DNA of 64,000 nt, taken from NCBI GenBank assembly GCA_016714645.1, contig JADKCI010000004.1, positions 124,001 through 188,000 of the forward strand. The letters are read 5' to 3'. The position numbers and the translations under genes are program-made. The notes under the pieces are model-generated. The model was not told the DNA's origin, did not search any database, and saw only the letters and a program-made list of their open reading frames with translations. This document shows, piece by piece, positions 32,800-41,867 of the stretch. This DNA is from Chromatiaceae bacterium (GTDB lineage: Bacteria > Pseudomonadota > Gammaproteobacteria > Chromatiales > Chromatiaceae). Numbering within the stretch: the stretch's first letter is position 1; every line of letters begins with the position of its first letter.

Positions 32800-33968
32800 G
32801 GGGCGCGGTCCAGGACCTGGAGCTGTGCCCCCGCGTCCAATTGGCGAATGATGGGTTTGAGAGCGGCGAGTTCGGCGGGCAGGGCCGCCTTGGCCTCGGC
32901 GGCGGCGGCCTGGTCTTGGTAAAGGCTGTGGAAGAGGGCATACCAGGGCTTGCCCCGCCGGCTCTCCTCGCGGTAGTAGACGCGGTTGGGCGTATCCGCG
33001 CGATTGGCGAAACGGCGCACATCCTCTAGGTTCTTGAAGCTGATAAGTTGCAGGGCCAGGGGGTGATCGCCCACGGTTATCACGTCCTCAACCAGGGCGG
33101 GGGCCGCCTTGGCTTCGAGGGTGGTCTCGGGCGGGGACAGGGGGGCCGATTCGGCGGTGGGGGCGGGCGCTGTGGCGGCTTGGGTGGGGGTCTCCTCCGG
33201 GGTCCAGGTTTTCTGTTCCAAGGGCAGGTTGGCGGAGGCCAGGGTGTTCGCCAGGCTGTCGCGCAGCAGCAGCATGTCCTTGCCCAGTCGTTCCTGGGCC
33301 TTTTGAATCTCTTCGATCTTGGCGATCAAGTCGGCGTCCGTGGCCTGGCGCTCCTCGATCTCCTTTTTCATGGCATCCGGCTTGGCGGGCGATTGCTCCG
33401 GCTGGCTGGCAAGGGTCTCCTCCAGTCCCTTCAGGCGGTTGGCGAGGTCGGTGACGCCGGACTGGCGCTCATCGACCTTGGTCTCCAGATCCCCGGACAG
33501 ACGCGTGACGGCCTGGTCAAGTTCCCCCAGGCGCTCGTCCAGCGGGGCCGTGTCGATGGTGGAAAGGCGGGCGACCGCCTCCTGGATGCCACTCAACTGG
33601 GCGCTCACCTCGGTATCACCGCTGTTGATCTGGAGCAGGCCCAGGGTGGCCCCGCCGATGGAGACGAGGAAGGCGAAGAGGACAAGGATGGTCGTCATGA
33701 GACCCCGGCGCCGGATCTCCTCCTCGATGTCGTCCCGCTGGGCGTCCAGGGCGCGCCTGACTTCCGTCGCTGTCCGGCGGCGATCGTCGTCCACGTCGGC
33801 GATACGTCCGATCAGGGCTACCTCCAGGTCCCGCAGTTTGCTGGCCTGGGCCTCCAGGGCGCTGTCCAGCGCCGTCAGGCGGTCACCTCCCATCTCTGAA
33901 GCTTGGGTGGTGGTGGCCGGAGTTTTGGCCAGCTTGGCCTGGTCCGCGGAGGAAGTGGCATTTTCCAT
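32796..33968 (-). CDS. Membrane-anchored coiled-coil protein with SPOR-like C terminus
   Basis: A 390-aa protein. The first ~95 residues are charged and helical and lie in the cytoplasm, one membrane helix follows (MTTILVLFAFLVSIGGATLG), then a long periplasmic coiled coil with repeated Leu/Glu heptads, a Pro/Ala/Thr linker and a C-terminal SPOR-like module (PLALQLISFKNLEDVRRF ... WYALFHSLYQDQAAAAEA). SPOR domains bind denuded septal glycan, so a cell-division or envelope role is plausible. I do not recognise a named orthologue. Confidence 0.7.
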   Translation of the reverse strand: MENATSSADQAKLAKTPATTTQASEMGGDRLTALDSALEAQASKLRDLEVALIGRIADVDDDRRRTATEVRRALDAQRDDIEEEIRRRGLMTTILVLFAFLVSIGGATLGLLQINSGDTEVSAQLSGIQEAVARLSTIDTAPLDERLGELDQAVTRLSGDLETKVDERQSGVTDLANRLKGLEETLASQPEQSPAKPDAMKKEIEERQATDADLIAKIEEIQKAQERLGKDMLLLRDSLANTLASANLPLEQKTWTPEETPTQAATAPAPTAESAPLSPPETTLEAKAAPALVEDVITVGDHPLALQLISFKNLEDVRRFANRADTPNRVYYREESRRGKPWYALFHSLYQDQAAAAEAKAALPAELAALKPIIRQLDAGAQLQVLDRAP

Positions 33969-34073
33969 GTGATCGTCGGCTCCCGGGGGGGTCTTTTACA
34001 ATTTGTCAATGATCCCCCAGCCGGGGGCGGATTCCAAGCGGAAACCCTCTCCTGGCGCGGATTCAGGGGGGAA

Positions 34074-34391
34074 TCAGTTATCCCACATCACATTCTTGCC
34101 CCGCGCCGCCGCCGTGGTCAGGAGATCGATCAGGGGCAGGGCGCGATTGGCCAGGCTGACATGGCGTCCCTGATCGTCGTCCCCCTGGCGAGAGGAGGGC
34201 GCCGGGTCCAGTGTCAGGTCCGGATGTTCCGCGACCGCCGCTTGCAGTCGCGCCAAGGCCTGGGGAATATCCGCGGCCAACAAGGCCCCGGGGGTCCTGC
34301 CACTTTGCCCCATGAGCTTGAGCAGAGTCAGGGCTACATCGCCAAACATAATGATGTCGGCATGGGCATCGGTTTTGAATGTGACCAACAT
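34074..34391 (-). CDS. DUF1840 family protein
   Basis: A 105-aa protein opening MLVTFKTDAHADIIMFGDVA, the DUF1840 signature, with a helical second half ending RALPLIDLLTTAAARGKNVMW. Function is unknown. The start at 34391 matches the family start and has GAGG 8 nt upstream; an ATG at 34397 or a longer frame to 34499 is less likely. Confidence 0.85.
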   Translation of the reverse strand: MLVTFKTDAHADIIMFGDVALTLLKLMGQSGRTPGALLAADIPQALARLQAAVAEHPDLTLDPAPSSRQGDDDQGRHVSLANRALPLIDLLTTAAARGKNVMWDN

Positions 34392-34570
34392 GGGCATGTC
34401 CTCGTTGCGGAGATGGGGCAGTCGAATGGCTGTTGGGTAGGGGCCCGCAACGGCGATATTATCCGCGACCCCGGCTTGGTCGGTATAGAATCCTGTCATC
34501 CCCCTAGCCTGGCCTGAGGGTCTCGCAAGTTTGAACCCCAGGCCGCCTTGACCTCATTCCGGAAGCGCCC

Positions 34571-36118
34571 ATGAAGAAACCCGACCTGCTCCTGCCCGCC
34601 CTCCTGGTCCTTGGCCTCCTGCTCGGCCCGATCCAGGCGCTGGCGGATATACCGGCCACCCCCGTCATGACTCTCTATAAATTCAACGGGCCCAGGACCA
34701 ACCCCTACTATGACGCGGACGATTTCGCCAGGCGCGGTCCCCAATCCCCGGCGGGCCAGCTCACCCAGGGTAGTTCCATCATCCCCTGCCTGGTGATCCG
34801 TAATGGCGAGCCCCTGGTGGATGAGAGCGGCACCCCCTACGTTGGCTTTGAGGTCGTCGTGGACACCGCCAAGGCCGGGCCCGAGGCGACCGATAAATTC
34901 AAAAAGGCCCTGGCCGAGCGCAAGGGCCTGAAGGTCGAGAATCACCACTGTGGCCCTGGCATCAAGCGGGTCATCAGCGTCCGCGACTTTTATGCCATGA
35001 CCAAGGCCCCCGCCTTCGATCCCCCCAGGACCGGCAAGGGCCAGGGCGCCGGGGGGGGGAGCACCCTGGACCGGCTGGTGCGCGGCTTCCATAATTCTCC
35101 CCAATGCGACCAGGTCAACGACGACCTGGTAGGTCGCCGGGGCGCCCTGGCGCAGGCCTGGGACAGCTATATCGCCGCCAACCAGGGCCGTGCCTCGGCC
35201 GAGGATCTCAAACGCGCCAAGCACCTGGATTACGTCATGCGCACCGCCCTCTTCGAGGGCCATCTTGGCCGCGGCTGCAATGCCTATGGTGCCTGCGAGC
35301 GCAATATCATTGCCCTGTCCATCCGTAACCGCGCCGTCGGCAGGTGCCAGGCCGGTCAAGGCTGCCGTCAACCTGGCGACTTCCAGGGCGCCTCCTCCGC
35401 CGTCGCCCAGTACAACATCTGGGATGAATATCTCACCCAAGTCTCCGGTCTCACCTCCTGCTATCTGCGGGATGACCTCGGCAGCGCCGGCAATGCCCGT
35501 AGCGGTGACTATTACGACAAGCTCCAGGCCATGCATGCCCAGAGTGTCGGCGATGTCGAGCGCATCATGTATGGGGACGAAGCGGCGCTGCGTGACCTCT
35601 TCCCCGGCAATTCCTTACGGGATATCACGGGTCTGCGCAACTACTACCATGCCCCGGCCATGGGCAAGTGCTTTCCCAAGCACCCGGGGGTCGAATATAT
35701 GTCTGGCGCCATCGCCCGCAAGGGCGGTGATTTTGCGCTCATCGCCAACACCCGTATCCAGATCGATGGCAAGGAAGGGGAGGGTTATCGCTTTCGCGAG
35801 TTCCTCGTCACCGAGGACGAGGACGCCGATCGCATCCGCCTGGAGGATAACTTCCCCGGCTTCGCCGTTGATGCTCGCAAGGTCAGCGGCAAGCCCCCGG
35901 CCTCTTGCCCGGCCTATGGCATCCCCGCGGGCTGTCGTCACGACAAGATTGGCCGCCATCGCAAGGTGCCCTCCTGGCTGGCCGAGGGCAAGCCCCTGGA
36001 ACTCAAGTGTCAGATCAAGGACCGGGGCGAGAACTGCAAGTCGGCGCCGGCCTCCAAGTCCGTGAGCGTCGGTGGTGTCTGCGATAGCCAGATGCGCCCC
36101 GTGGCGCATGTCGATTAG
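34571..36118 (+). CDS. Exported protein of unknown function, 515 aa
   Basis: A signal peptide (KKPDLLLPALLVLGLLLGP, cleavage near QALA) leads into a long soluble domain. About a dozen Cys residues are spread through the mature protein (e.g. GCNAYGACE, RCQAGQGCRQ, PASCPAYGIPAGCRH), consistent with disulfides in the periplasm or outside the cell. A Gly-rich linker (GQGAGGGST) separates a ~140-residue N-terminal part from a larger helical part. I do not recognise the family. It is a single gene, with DUF1840 divergent and the next gene 94 nt downstream. Confidence 0.75.
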   Translation: MKKPDLLLPALLVLGLLLGPIQALADIPATPVMTLYKFNGPRTNPYYDADDFARRGPQSPAGQLTQGSSIIPCLVIRNGEPLVDESGTPYVGFEVVVDTAKAGPEATDKFKKALAERKGLKVENHHCGPGIKRVISVRDFYAMTKAPAFDPPRTGKGQGAGGGSTLDRLVRGFHNSPQCDQVNDDLVGRRGALAQAWDSYIAANQGRASAEDLKRAKHLDYVMRTALFEGHLGRGCNAYGACERNIIALSIRNRAVGRCQAGQGCRQPGDFQGASSAVAQYNIWDEYLTQVSGLTSCYLRDDLGSAGNARSGDYYDKLQAMHAQSVGDVERIMYGDEAALRDLFPGNSLRDITGLRNYYHAPAMGKCFPKHPGVEYMSGAIARKGGDFALIANTRIQIDGKEGEGYRFREFLVTEDEDADRIRLEDNFPGFAVDARKVSGKPPASCPAYGIPAGCRHDKIGRHRKVPSWLAEGKPLELKCQIKDRGENCKSAPASKSVSVGGVCDSQMRPVAHVD

Positions 36119-36146
36119 GCGCGTCCCCTCCGCGGTCGCCCCTCAA

Positions 36147-36171
36147 GGTCCGGGCACCCACAAACCGGACC
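36147..36171 (+). terminator. Weak hairpin after the exported protein gene
   Basis: Stem GGTCCGG / CCGGACC (7 bp) with an 11-nt loop, 29 nt after the stop at 36118. There is no T run, so termination is only possible. Confidence 0.3.
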
Positions 36172-36212
36172 CGGGCGTGACCCAGGGCTGATCCGGTAGC
36201 GAGAGAGGTGCA

Positions 36213-36725
36213 ATGACGACGAGCTATGAGATTCACTTTTCCGGCGACTTGCTGCCTGGGGTTGATCCTGCGGTGGCGAGGGCGCGGATTCAGGGGTTGT
36301 TCAAACTCACGGACGCCGTGGCGGCGCGGCTGTTCAGTGGGCAGACGGTGGCCCTGAAGCGGGGACTGGACCTGGCTCGGGCGGAGCGGTTGCGACAGGT
36401 CTTTCTGGAGGTGGGGGCGCTGGCGCGGCTGGTGGAGCAGGGGCCCGCGGTGGCGCCGGCGCCCCACGCCACCCCCGTGCCCGAGGTGAAGGCGGCCTTG
36501 CCGCGCGACTGGACTCTGGCGCCAGCGGATGGCCGGCCCCTGGAGCCGGACCCGGGCCAAGCGCCACCCACGGTGGACATCAGCGGCATGAGTCTGATCT
36601 CGGGCCAGGAATGGAGCCTGGCGGAGTGCGATCAGGGAGCCACGCCAGTGGTGGCGCCGGATATCAGTCATTTGCGAATTCTGGCGCCAGAGCCGGACCC
36701 GGGCGAGGGGGCGGGCGCCCGATGA
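36213..36725 (+). CDS. Small protein of unknown function with a conserved-looking N-terminal domain
   Basis: A 170-aa protein. The first ~75 residues (YEIHFSGDLLPGVDPAVA ... LFKL ... LFSGQTVALKRGLDLARAE ... FLEVGALARL) read as a compact alpha/beta domain that I have the impression of seeing at the N terminus of various membrane proteins, but I cannot name it. The rest is Pro/Ala-rich and probably disordered. A good GAGAGG ribosome-binding site precedes the ATG. Confidence 0.65.
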   Translation: MTTSYEIHFSGDLLPGVDPAVARARIQGLFKLTDAVAARLFSGQTVALKRGLDLARAERLRQVFLEVGALARLVEQGPAVAPAPHATPVPEVKAALPRDWTLAPADGRPLEPDPGQAPPTVDISGMSLISGQEWSLAECDQGATPVVAPDISHLRILAPEPDPGEGAGAR

Positions 36726-36822
36726 TGGCTTTTTGGGCGCGCCTGGCTCGATAAGGCGGTGGCCCAGTGACGCTTCAGGCGCCAATCAAGATGATTTTTC
36801 CCGTGGGGCGAGGGTGGATTTT

Positions 36823-38037
36823 ATGAGCGAGGCTTTCGAGCATATCGTCGTTGGCGGTGGTATCAGTGGCCTGGGGCTGGCCCATGGTGCGGCGCGCCGG
36901 GGCATCCCGACCCTGGTCCTAGAGGCGGCCGAGCGGGTTGGGGGTTGCATCAATAGCCAGGCCTTTCCGGCGTGTGGCGGTTTCTGGGTGGAGGCGGGGA
37001 CCCATACCTGCTACAACAGTTACGGCCATCTGCTGGATATTCTGGGCGACCTGGGGTTGATGGCGCGTCTCACCCCCAAGGCCAAGGTGAGTTTTTCCCT
37101 CTGGCGGGATGGCCAGCGCCACTCCATCTTCTCGGCCCTGCACCTTGGGGAACTGCTCCTGTCCTTGCCCCGCCTTTTTACCACCAAGAAGGCGGGTCTG
37201 AGCGTGCGCGACTACTATGCCCCTGGGCTCGGGGCCGCCAATTATCGCGACCTCTTTGGCCCGGCCTTCAGTGCCGTCATCTGTCAGGAGGCGGACGATT
37301 TCCCCGCGGATCTGTTATTTCGCCGCAAGCCCAGACGCAAGAAAGTCCTGCGCAGTTTCACCCTGCCCCAGGGTCTGTCCGAGATCCCCCTGGCCATGGC
37401 CGGGCAGCCGGGATTGGCGGTGCGAACCGGGCAAACCCTGAAGGAAATCCGGCGCGATGGGCAGCGCTTCTGGCTGCTGATGGCCGATGGCCAGGAGTTG
37501 AGCTGCGCCACCCTGAGCCTGGCGACACCACCGGATGTGGCGGCCCGCCTGCTGGGGGCTCCTGCTGGTCCCCTGGTGGACCAGCAGGAGGCGGTGGCGG
37601 CCATCGCCGGGATCGGGATGCGGGAGATCGAGTCCCTGGTCTTATGTGTTTCCGCTCAAGCCCTGGGGCATCTGCCGCCCAGCGCGGGTCTCATCGCCGT
37701 GGACGAGGCCTTCAACGCCATGGTATCGCGGGATTATCTGGCCGATGGCGCCTACCGGGGCTTTAGTTTCCATTTCCGGCCCGGCGCCTTGACCCCAGAG
37801 GACCAGCAGCAGAGGGCTTGCGCCGCGCTGGGGATAGCCCCGGCGGCCATCGCCGGTCTGGCCCGGGTTCACAATCGGCTGCCGGCCTTGCGGGTCGGGC
37901 ATGGGGAGCGGGTGGCGCGCATCGACACCGCCCTGACCGGCACCCGGTTGGGTATTACGGGTAACTGGTTTCAGGGGGTCTCGGTCGAAGACTGTCTGAC
38001 CCGGAGCCACCAGGAGTGCGAACGCCTGTTCGCTTAA
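36823..38037 (+). CDS. FAD-dependent protoporphyrinogen oxidase-like protein
   Basis: A 404-aa flavoprotein of the amine-oxidase/HemY type. The Rossmann start IVVGGGISGLGLAHGAARRG is at 10-29, followed by VLEAAERVGGCINS and the C-terminal FAD segment GITGNWFQGVSVEDCL. It probably oxidises a porphyrinogen or a similar substrate, but the exact substrate cannot be told from sequence. The ATG at 36823 starts just before the Rossmann fold; the longer frame to 36733 has no homology. Confidence 0.8.
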   Translation: MSEAFEHIVVGGGISGLGLAHGAARRGIPTLVLEAAERVGGCINSQAFPACGGFWVEAGTHTCYNSYGHLLDILGDLGLMARLTPKAKVSFSLWRDGQRHSIFSALHLGELLLSLPRLFTTKKAGLSVRDYYAPGLGAANYRDLFGPAFSAVICQEADDFPADLLFRRKPRRKKVLRSFTLPQGLSEIPLAMAGQPGLAVRTGQTLKEIRRDGQRFWLLMADGQELSCATLSLATPPDVAARLLGAPAGPLVDQQEAVAAIAGIGMREIESLVLCVSAQALGHLPPSAGLIAVDEAFNAMVSRDYLADGAYRGFSFHFRPGALTPEDQQQRACAALGIAPAAIAGLARVHNRLPALRVGHGERVARIDTALTGTRLGITGNWFQGVSVEDCLTRSHQECERLFA

Positions 38038-38066
38038 GATTTAGGCTATTAAGAGGAGTCAAGAGT

Positions 38067-38561
38067 ATGACAAGGTTGATCCTGTGTGCTGGCCTGATCG
38101 CCAGCCTCGTGGCCGGTCAGGCCCTGGGGGGCGAGGAGATCGGCAGCGTCAGCACCCGCTTCAAGATGCTGGGACCCAATGACAAGGTCGTGGTCGAGGT
38201 CTTCGATGACGAGGACGTGCCGGGGGTAGCCTGTTACCTGAGTCGGGCCAAGACGGGGGGCATCTCGGGGGCCGTGGGCGTCGCCGAGGATACCTCGGAC
38301 GCCTCTATCGCCTGCCGCCAGATCGGGCCCATCAAGCTTGGGGAGGACATCCGTTCGGGTAAGGCGGACGGCGATGAGGTCTTTAAGAAACGCACCTCCC
38401 TCATCTTCAAGACCATGCAGGTGGTGCGCTTCTTCGATGCCAAGCGCCAGGTACTGGTCTATCTGACCTTTAGCGATCGCATCATCGAGGGTTCGCCCAA
38501 GAACAGCATCTCGGTGGTGCCGATCCAACCCTGGCCCGGGGCCGTCACTGGCGGTAACTGA
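38067..38561 (+). CDS. creA: CreA family periplasmic protein
   Basis: A 164-aa exported protein with a signal peptide ending near ALGG, then the CreA pattern: IGSVSTRFKMLGPNDKVVVE, FDDEDVPGVACYLSRAKTGG, SIACRQIGPI and LVYLTFSDRIIEGSPKNS. Function is not known beyond membership of the family named for the cre locus of E. coli. The start at 38067 follows AGGAG; the frame to 38016 overlaps the previous gene. Confidence 0.92.
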   Translation: MTRLILCAGLIASLVAGQALGGEEIGSVSTRFKMLGPNDKVVVEVFDDEDVPGVACYLSRAKTGGISGAVGVAEDTSDASIACRQIGPIKLGEDIRSGKADGDEVFKKRTSLIFKTMQVVRFFDAKRQVLVYLTFSDRIIEGSPKNSISVVPIQPWPGAVTGGN

Positions 38562-38588
38562 GACCCCGGCCCAGCGGCTCAGGGCCCC

Positions 38589-39713
38589 TCACACCAGCAC
38601 CAGGTTGTCGCGGTGGATCAATTCGGCCTCATTGAGGTAGCCGAGGATGGCCTCGAACCGGGAACTTGGTTTGCCCTTGATGCGGTCGGCCTCCTGGGCG
38701 TCGTAGTTGACCAGGCCGCGGGCGACCTCGCGGCCATCCGGGTCCAGGCAGGCCACCACCTCCCCGCGCGCGAAGCCCCCGCTGACGGCGGTGACCCCTA
38801 CCGCCAGCAGGCTGGTGCCCTGGGTGCGCAGGGCGCGCACGGCGCCCTGATCGAGGGTCAGGCGGCCGCTCGCCACCAGATGGCCGGCGAGCCATTGCTT
38901 GCGTGCCGCCTCGGGCTCATGCACGGGTGACAGCAGGGTGCCGACGGACTCCCCGGCGCGCAGTCGGGTCAGTACCTCCGGGCCCCGGCCGGGGGCGATT
39001 ACGGTGGGGGTGCCGGAACGCGCCGCCAGTCGCGCCGCCCGGACCTTGGTGACCATGCCGCCGAGGCCCAGGCCGCTGGCGCTGCCGCCGGCGACGGCGT
39101 CCAGAAAGGGGTCATCGACCCGGGTTTGGGGGATGAGGCTGGCCTCGGCGGAAAAGCGCGGGTCCCGGTCGAAGAGGCCGTCCTGATCCGTGAGCAGGAC
39201 CAGCAGGTCCGCCTCGATGAGATTCGCCACTAGGGCCGCCAGGGTGTCGTTATCCCCAAAGCGCAACTCATCCGTGGCCACGGTATCGTTCTCGTTGATG
39301 ACGGGGATGACGCCGAGGGACAGCAGGGTGCGCAGGGTGGTGCGGGCGTTGAGGTAGCGGTGGCGATCGATGAGGTCGTCACGGGTGAGCAGTACCTGGG
39401 CGGTGCGCAGGCCGCGCTTGTCAAAGCAGTCCTCGTAGGCGCGGATCAAGCCCATCTGGCCGATAGCGGCGGCGGCCTGGAGTTCATGCAGGGTCTTGGG
39501 CCGACGCTTCCAGCCCATGCGGGCCATGCCCTCGGCAACGGCGCCGGAGGATACCAGTACCAGATCGGCCCCGCTCCGGCGTAGTTCGGTCATCTGATCG
39601 ACCCAGGGGGCCAGGACCGCGCGGTTGAGGCCCTGGCCGTCGCTGGTGAGCAGGGCGCTGCCGATCTTGACCACCCAGCGCCGGGTGGAGGGCATTTGGT
39701 CTCGCGTTATCAT
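38589..39713 (-). CDS. proB: Glutamate 5-kinase ProB
   Basis: A 374-aa kinase phosphorylating glutamate in proline synthesis. The N-terminal amino-acid-kinase domain has WVVKIGSALLT, LVSSGAVAEGM, VIPVINENDTVA and GGMVTKVRAARLA. The C-terminal PUA domain includes VSGGFARGEVV and the RGLVNYDAQEA segment. The ATG at 39713 (or 39695) is chosen; the upstream frame lies within the obgE spacer and beyond. In the usual obgE-proB order. Confidence 0.95.
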   Translation of the reverse strand: MITRDQMPSTRRWVVKIGSALLTSDGQGLNRAVLAPWVDQMTELRRSGADLVLVSSGAVAEGMARMGWKRRPKTLHELQAAAAIGQMGLIRAYEDCFDKRGLRTAQVLLTRDDLIDRHRYLNARTTLRTLLSLGVIPVINENDTVATDELRFGDNDTLAALVANLIEADLLVLLTDQDGLFDRDPRFSAEASLIPQTRVDDPFLDAVAGGSASGLGLGGMVTKVRAARLAARSGTPTVIAPGRGPEVLTRLRAGESVGTLLSPVHEPEAARKQWLAGHLVASGRLTLDQGAVRALRTQGTSLLAVGVTAVSGGFARGEVVACLDPDGREVARGLVNYDAQEADRIKGKPSSRFEAILGYLNEAELIHRDNLVLV

Positions 39714-39757
39714 GCTAGTCTGTTCAGCTTGGGAATGGGCCTGGGGGCGACAGGGGA

Positions 39758-40831
39758 TCACCCCAGGGGATGCCAGTCGTCCTCCGCGGCTGCGGTCTCG
39801 GCCTCGGTGCGTTCGGCCAGCCGCAGGGTCTCCAATCGCTTCATCAGATCCGCCATCAGGTCGTCGGTGCCGGAGCCGGTGAGGGCGGAGATGCCGTAAA
39901 CGGGGCCCGTCCAACCCAGTGCTTCCAGGAGGCGGGCGCGACGGGTCTCGTAGTCCGACGCTTCCAGCAGATCGCGCTTGTTGAGCACCAGCCAGCGTTC
40001 CTTGTCCATCAGGCCCTCGCCATAGAGGGCCAGTTCGCGCTCGATCTTGCGGATCTCTTCCACCGGGTCGAGGCCCTCGTCAAGGGGGGCTATGTCCACC
40101 AGATGCAGTAACAGCCGGGTGCGGGCCAGATGGCGGAGGAAGCGCAGGCCGAGCCCCGCGCCATCGGCGGCCCCCTCGATGATGCCAGGAATGTCGGCGA
40201 TGACGAAGCTGTGATCCTGGCCGAGTCGCACTACGCCCAGGTGGGGTTGCAGGGTCGTGAAGGGGTAGTCCGCCACGCGGGGGGTGGCGCTGGAGACCTG
40301 GCGGATCAGGCTCGATTTGCCCGCGTTGGGAAAGCCCAGCAGGCCGACATCGGCCAGCAGGATCAATTCAAGGCGCAACTCGCGGGTCTCTCCCGGCGTG
40401 CCGGGGGTGAATTGGCGCGGCGTGCGGTTGATGCTGGACTTGAAGCGGGCGTTGCCGATGCCGTGGAAGCCCCCTTGGGCGACGGTTAGGCGTTGGCCTT
40501 CCTGGCAGAGATCGCCATACTGGTCGCCGGTCTCCTCGTCCCAGATGCGGGTGCCCACGGGGACGCGAATGACCAGGTCCTCGCCCTTGCGGCCCTTCTT
40601 GTCACTGCCCATGCCGTTCTTGCCGCGCTGGGCCCGGAAGGTGCGCTGGAAGCGCAGGTCCACCAAGGTGTTGAGATTGTTATCGGCCACCAGGTGGATG
40701 CTGCCGCCATCGCCGCCATCGCCACCGTTCGGCCCCCCTTTTGGGATGAACTTTTCGCGCCGGAAACTGACGCAGCCATCGCCGCCATCCCCGGCCTGGA
40801 CGCGGATGCGGACTTCGTCAACAAATTTCAT
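39758..40831 (-). CDS. obgE: Obg-family GTPase ObgE/CgtA
   Basis: A 357-aa essential GTPase involved in 50S ribosome assembly and stress control. The Gly-rich Obg domain opens MKFVDEVRIRVQAGDGG, and the G domain has GFPNAGKSSLI (G1), DIPGIIEGA (G3) and NKRDLLE (G4). It is 116 nt downstream of rpmA with a terminator between, so it may have its own promoter or be read through. Confidence 0.97.
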   Translation of the reverse strand: MKFVDEVRIRVQAGDGGDGCVSFRREKFIPKGGPNGGDGGDGGSIHLVADNNLNTLVDLRFQRTFRAQRGKNGMGSDKKGRKGEDLVIRVPVGTRIWDEETGDQYGDLCQEGQRLTVAQGGFHGIGNARFKSSINRTPRQFTPGTPGETRELRLELILLADVGLLGFPNAGKSSLIRQVSSATPRVADYPFTTLQPHLGVVRLGQDHSFVIADIPGIIEGAADGAGLGLRFLRHLARTRLLLHLVDIAPLDEGLDPVEEIRKIERELALYGEGLMDKERWLVLNKRDLLEASDYETRRARLLEALGWTGPVYGISALTGSGTDDLMADLMKRLETLRLAERTEAETAAAEDDWHPLG

Positions 40832-40893
40832 CGGCGGAATGGCTCTGGTTCATGATGGCGGGGCGGAACGGGTTCCGGGCAGTCCTGAAACGC

Positions 40894-40923
40894 AAAAAGC
40901 CTCGCCGACGGGCGAGGCTTTTT
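40894..40923 (-). terminator. Bidirectional intrinsic terminator between rpmA and obgE
   Basis: A perfect 13-bp stem AAAAAGCCTCGCC / GGCGAGGCTTTTT with loop GACG. T runs flank both sides, so it can end transcription from rpmA (minus strand) and in the other direction. Confidence 0.85.
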
Positions 40924-40947
40924 GGTGGGACCAGGTTGTCGTGGTTC

Positions 40948-41205
40948 TCAGAGGCTGTCAACCATGATGTACTTGCGATTGTCGGGCCCCTTGACCTGAA
41001 AGCGCACATGGCCATCCGTCAAGGCGAAGAGGGTGTGGTCACGGCCACAGCCGACGTTGGTGCCATTGCGAAACTTGGTGCCGCGCTGCCGGACGATGAT
41101 GCCGCCGGCGTTAATGCGCTGGCCGCCGTAAACCTTGACCCCAAGCCGTTTCGATTCCGAATCGCGACCGTTACGAGAACTGCCGCCTGCTTTTTTATGT
41201 GCCAT
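40948..41205 (-). CDS. rpmA: 50S ribosomal protein L27
   Basis: An 85-aa ribosomal protein near the peptidyl-transferase centre. It starts MAHKKAGGSSRNGRDSESKR and continues LGVKVYGGQ, the L27 signature. The normal N terminus without a cleavable extension is as in other proteobacteria. It is 13 nt after rplU in the same operon. Confidence 0.98.
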   Translation of the reverse strand: MAHKKAGGSSRNGRDSESKRLGVKVYGGQRINAGGIIVRQRGTKFRNGTNVGCGRDHTLFALTDGHVRFQVKGPDNRKYIMVDSL

Positions 41206-41218
41206 GCCTGTGCTCTCC

Positions 41219-41533
41219 TCAGCCCGCGCTGATACTGGTTACGGTCAGTTCCGTGTAGGACTGGCGATGACCCGCGCGCTTCAAATGATGCTTGCGCCGA
41301 CGGAACTTGACGATCTTGACCTTGGGGCCGCGCCCATGGCCACTGACCTTGGCCATGACCTTGCCTTCTTCCAGGTAGGGCTTGCCCAGTTTGATTTGGT
41401 CGCCATCGGCCACCATGAGCACCTTATCGAGTTCGATGTCGGCGCCATCCTCGACCGACAACTTTTCGACCTTGATGGTGTCGCCCTCGGCGACCCGGTA
41501 CTGTTTGCCACCGGTTTGAATGACCGCGTACAT
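41219..41533 (-). CDS. rplU: 50S ribosomal protein L21
   Basis: A 104-aa protein starting MYAVIQTGGKQYRVAEGDTI and ending in the RRKHHLKRAGHRQSYTELTV segment typical of L21. The start at 41533 is the family start; the frame to 41560 adds nine unsupported residues. It is the first gene of rplU-rpmA, facing ispB across 334 bp. Confidence 0.98.
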   Translation of the reverse strand: MYAVIQTGGKQYRVAEGDTIKVEKLSVEDGADIELDKVLMVADGDQIKLGKPYLEEGKVMAKVSGHGRGPKVKIVKFRRRKHHLKRAGHRQSYTELTVTSISAG

Positions 41534-41603
41534 GTGAATGCCTTCCCCAGCAATGACCATTGTCTGCCTCCCGCAACGACGGGCGGCTAACCAAAGACGC
41601 GAG

Positions 41604-41633
41604 ATGATAGCGGTTGGGCTCCGTTCGAGTCAA
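41604..41633 (-). promoter_or_regulatory. Sigma-70 promoter for rplU-rpmA
   Basis: On the minus strand TTGACT (41628-41633), 18-bp spacer, TATCAT (41604-41609), about 70 bp upstream of the rplU start. It shares the 334-bp gap 41534-41867 with the ispB promoter; nothing else is evident there. Confidence 0.65.
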
Positions 41634-41802
41634 ACATTCCCTTGGGTTTCGACCCAAGAGCCGTCTGATCTGGCGAGGAGGCGATGCGGTCGCGCTCGAA
41701 AAATGCCCTAAATTATCCTGGAATCAGGCAGTAGCCGTGCCGCCGCCAGGCCGCCAACGCCCTCTGCCGGTAGCCACGCCCTGACGGGCCCTGCCATAAA
41801 TC

Positions 41803-41831
41803 TTGACAGGCCCGGCGTCAATCCCTAGCAT
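41803..41831 (+). promoter_or_regulatory. Sigma-70 promoter for ispB
   Basis: TTGACA (41803-41808), 17-bp spacer, TAGCAT (41826-41831), about 37 bp upstream of the ispB ATG. The -35 is perfect and the spacing ideal. Confidence 0.65.
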
Positions 41832-41867
41832 CCCACAGTCTTTTTGCAACCTTCGATCTCGCCGCAA

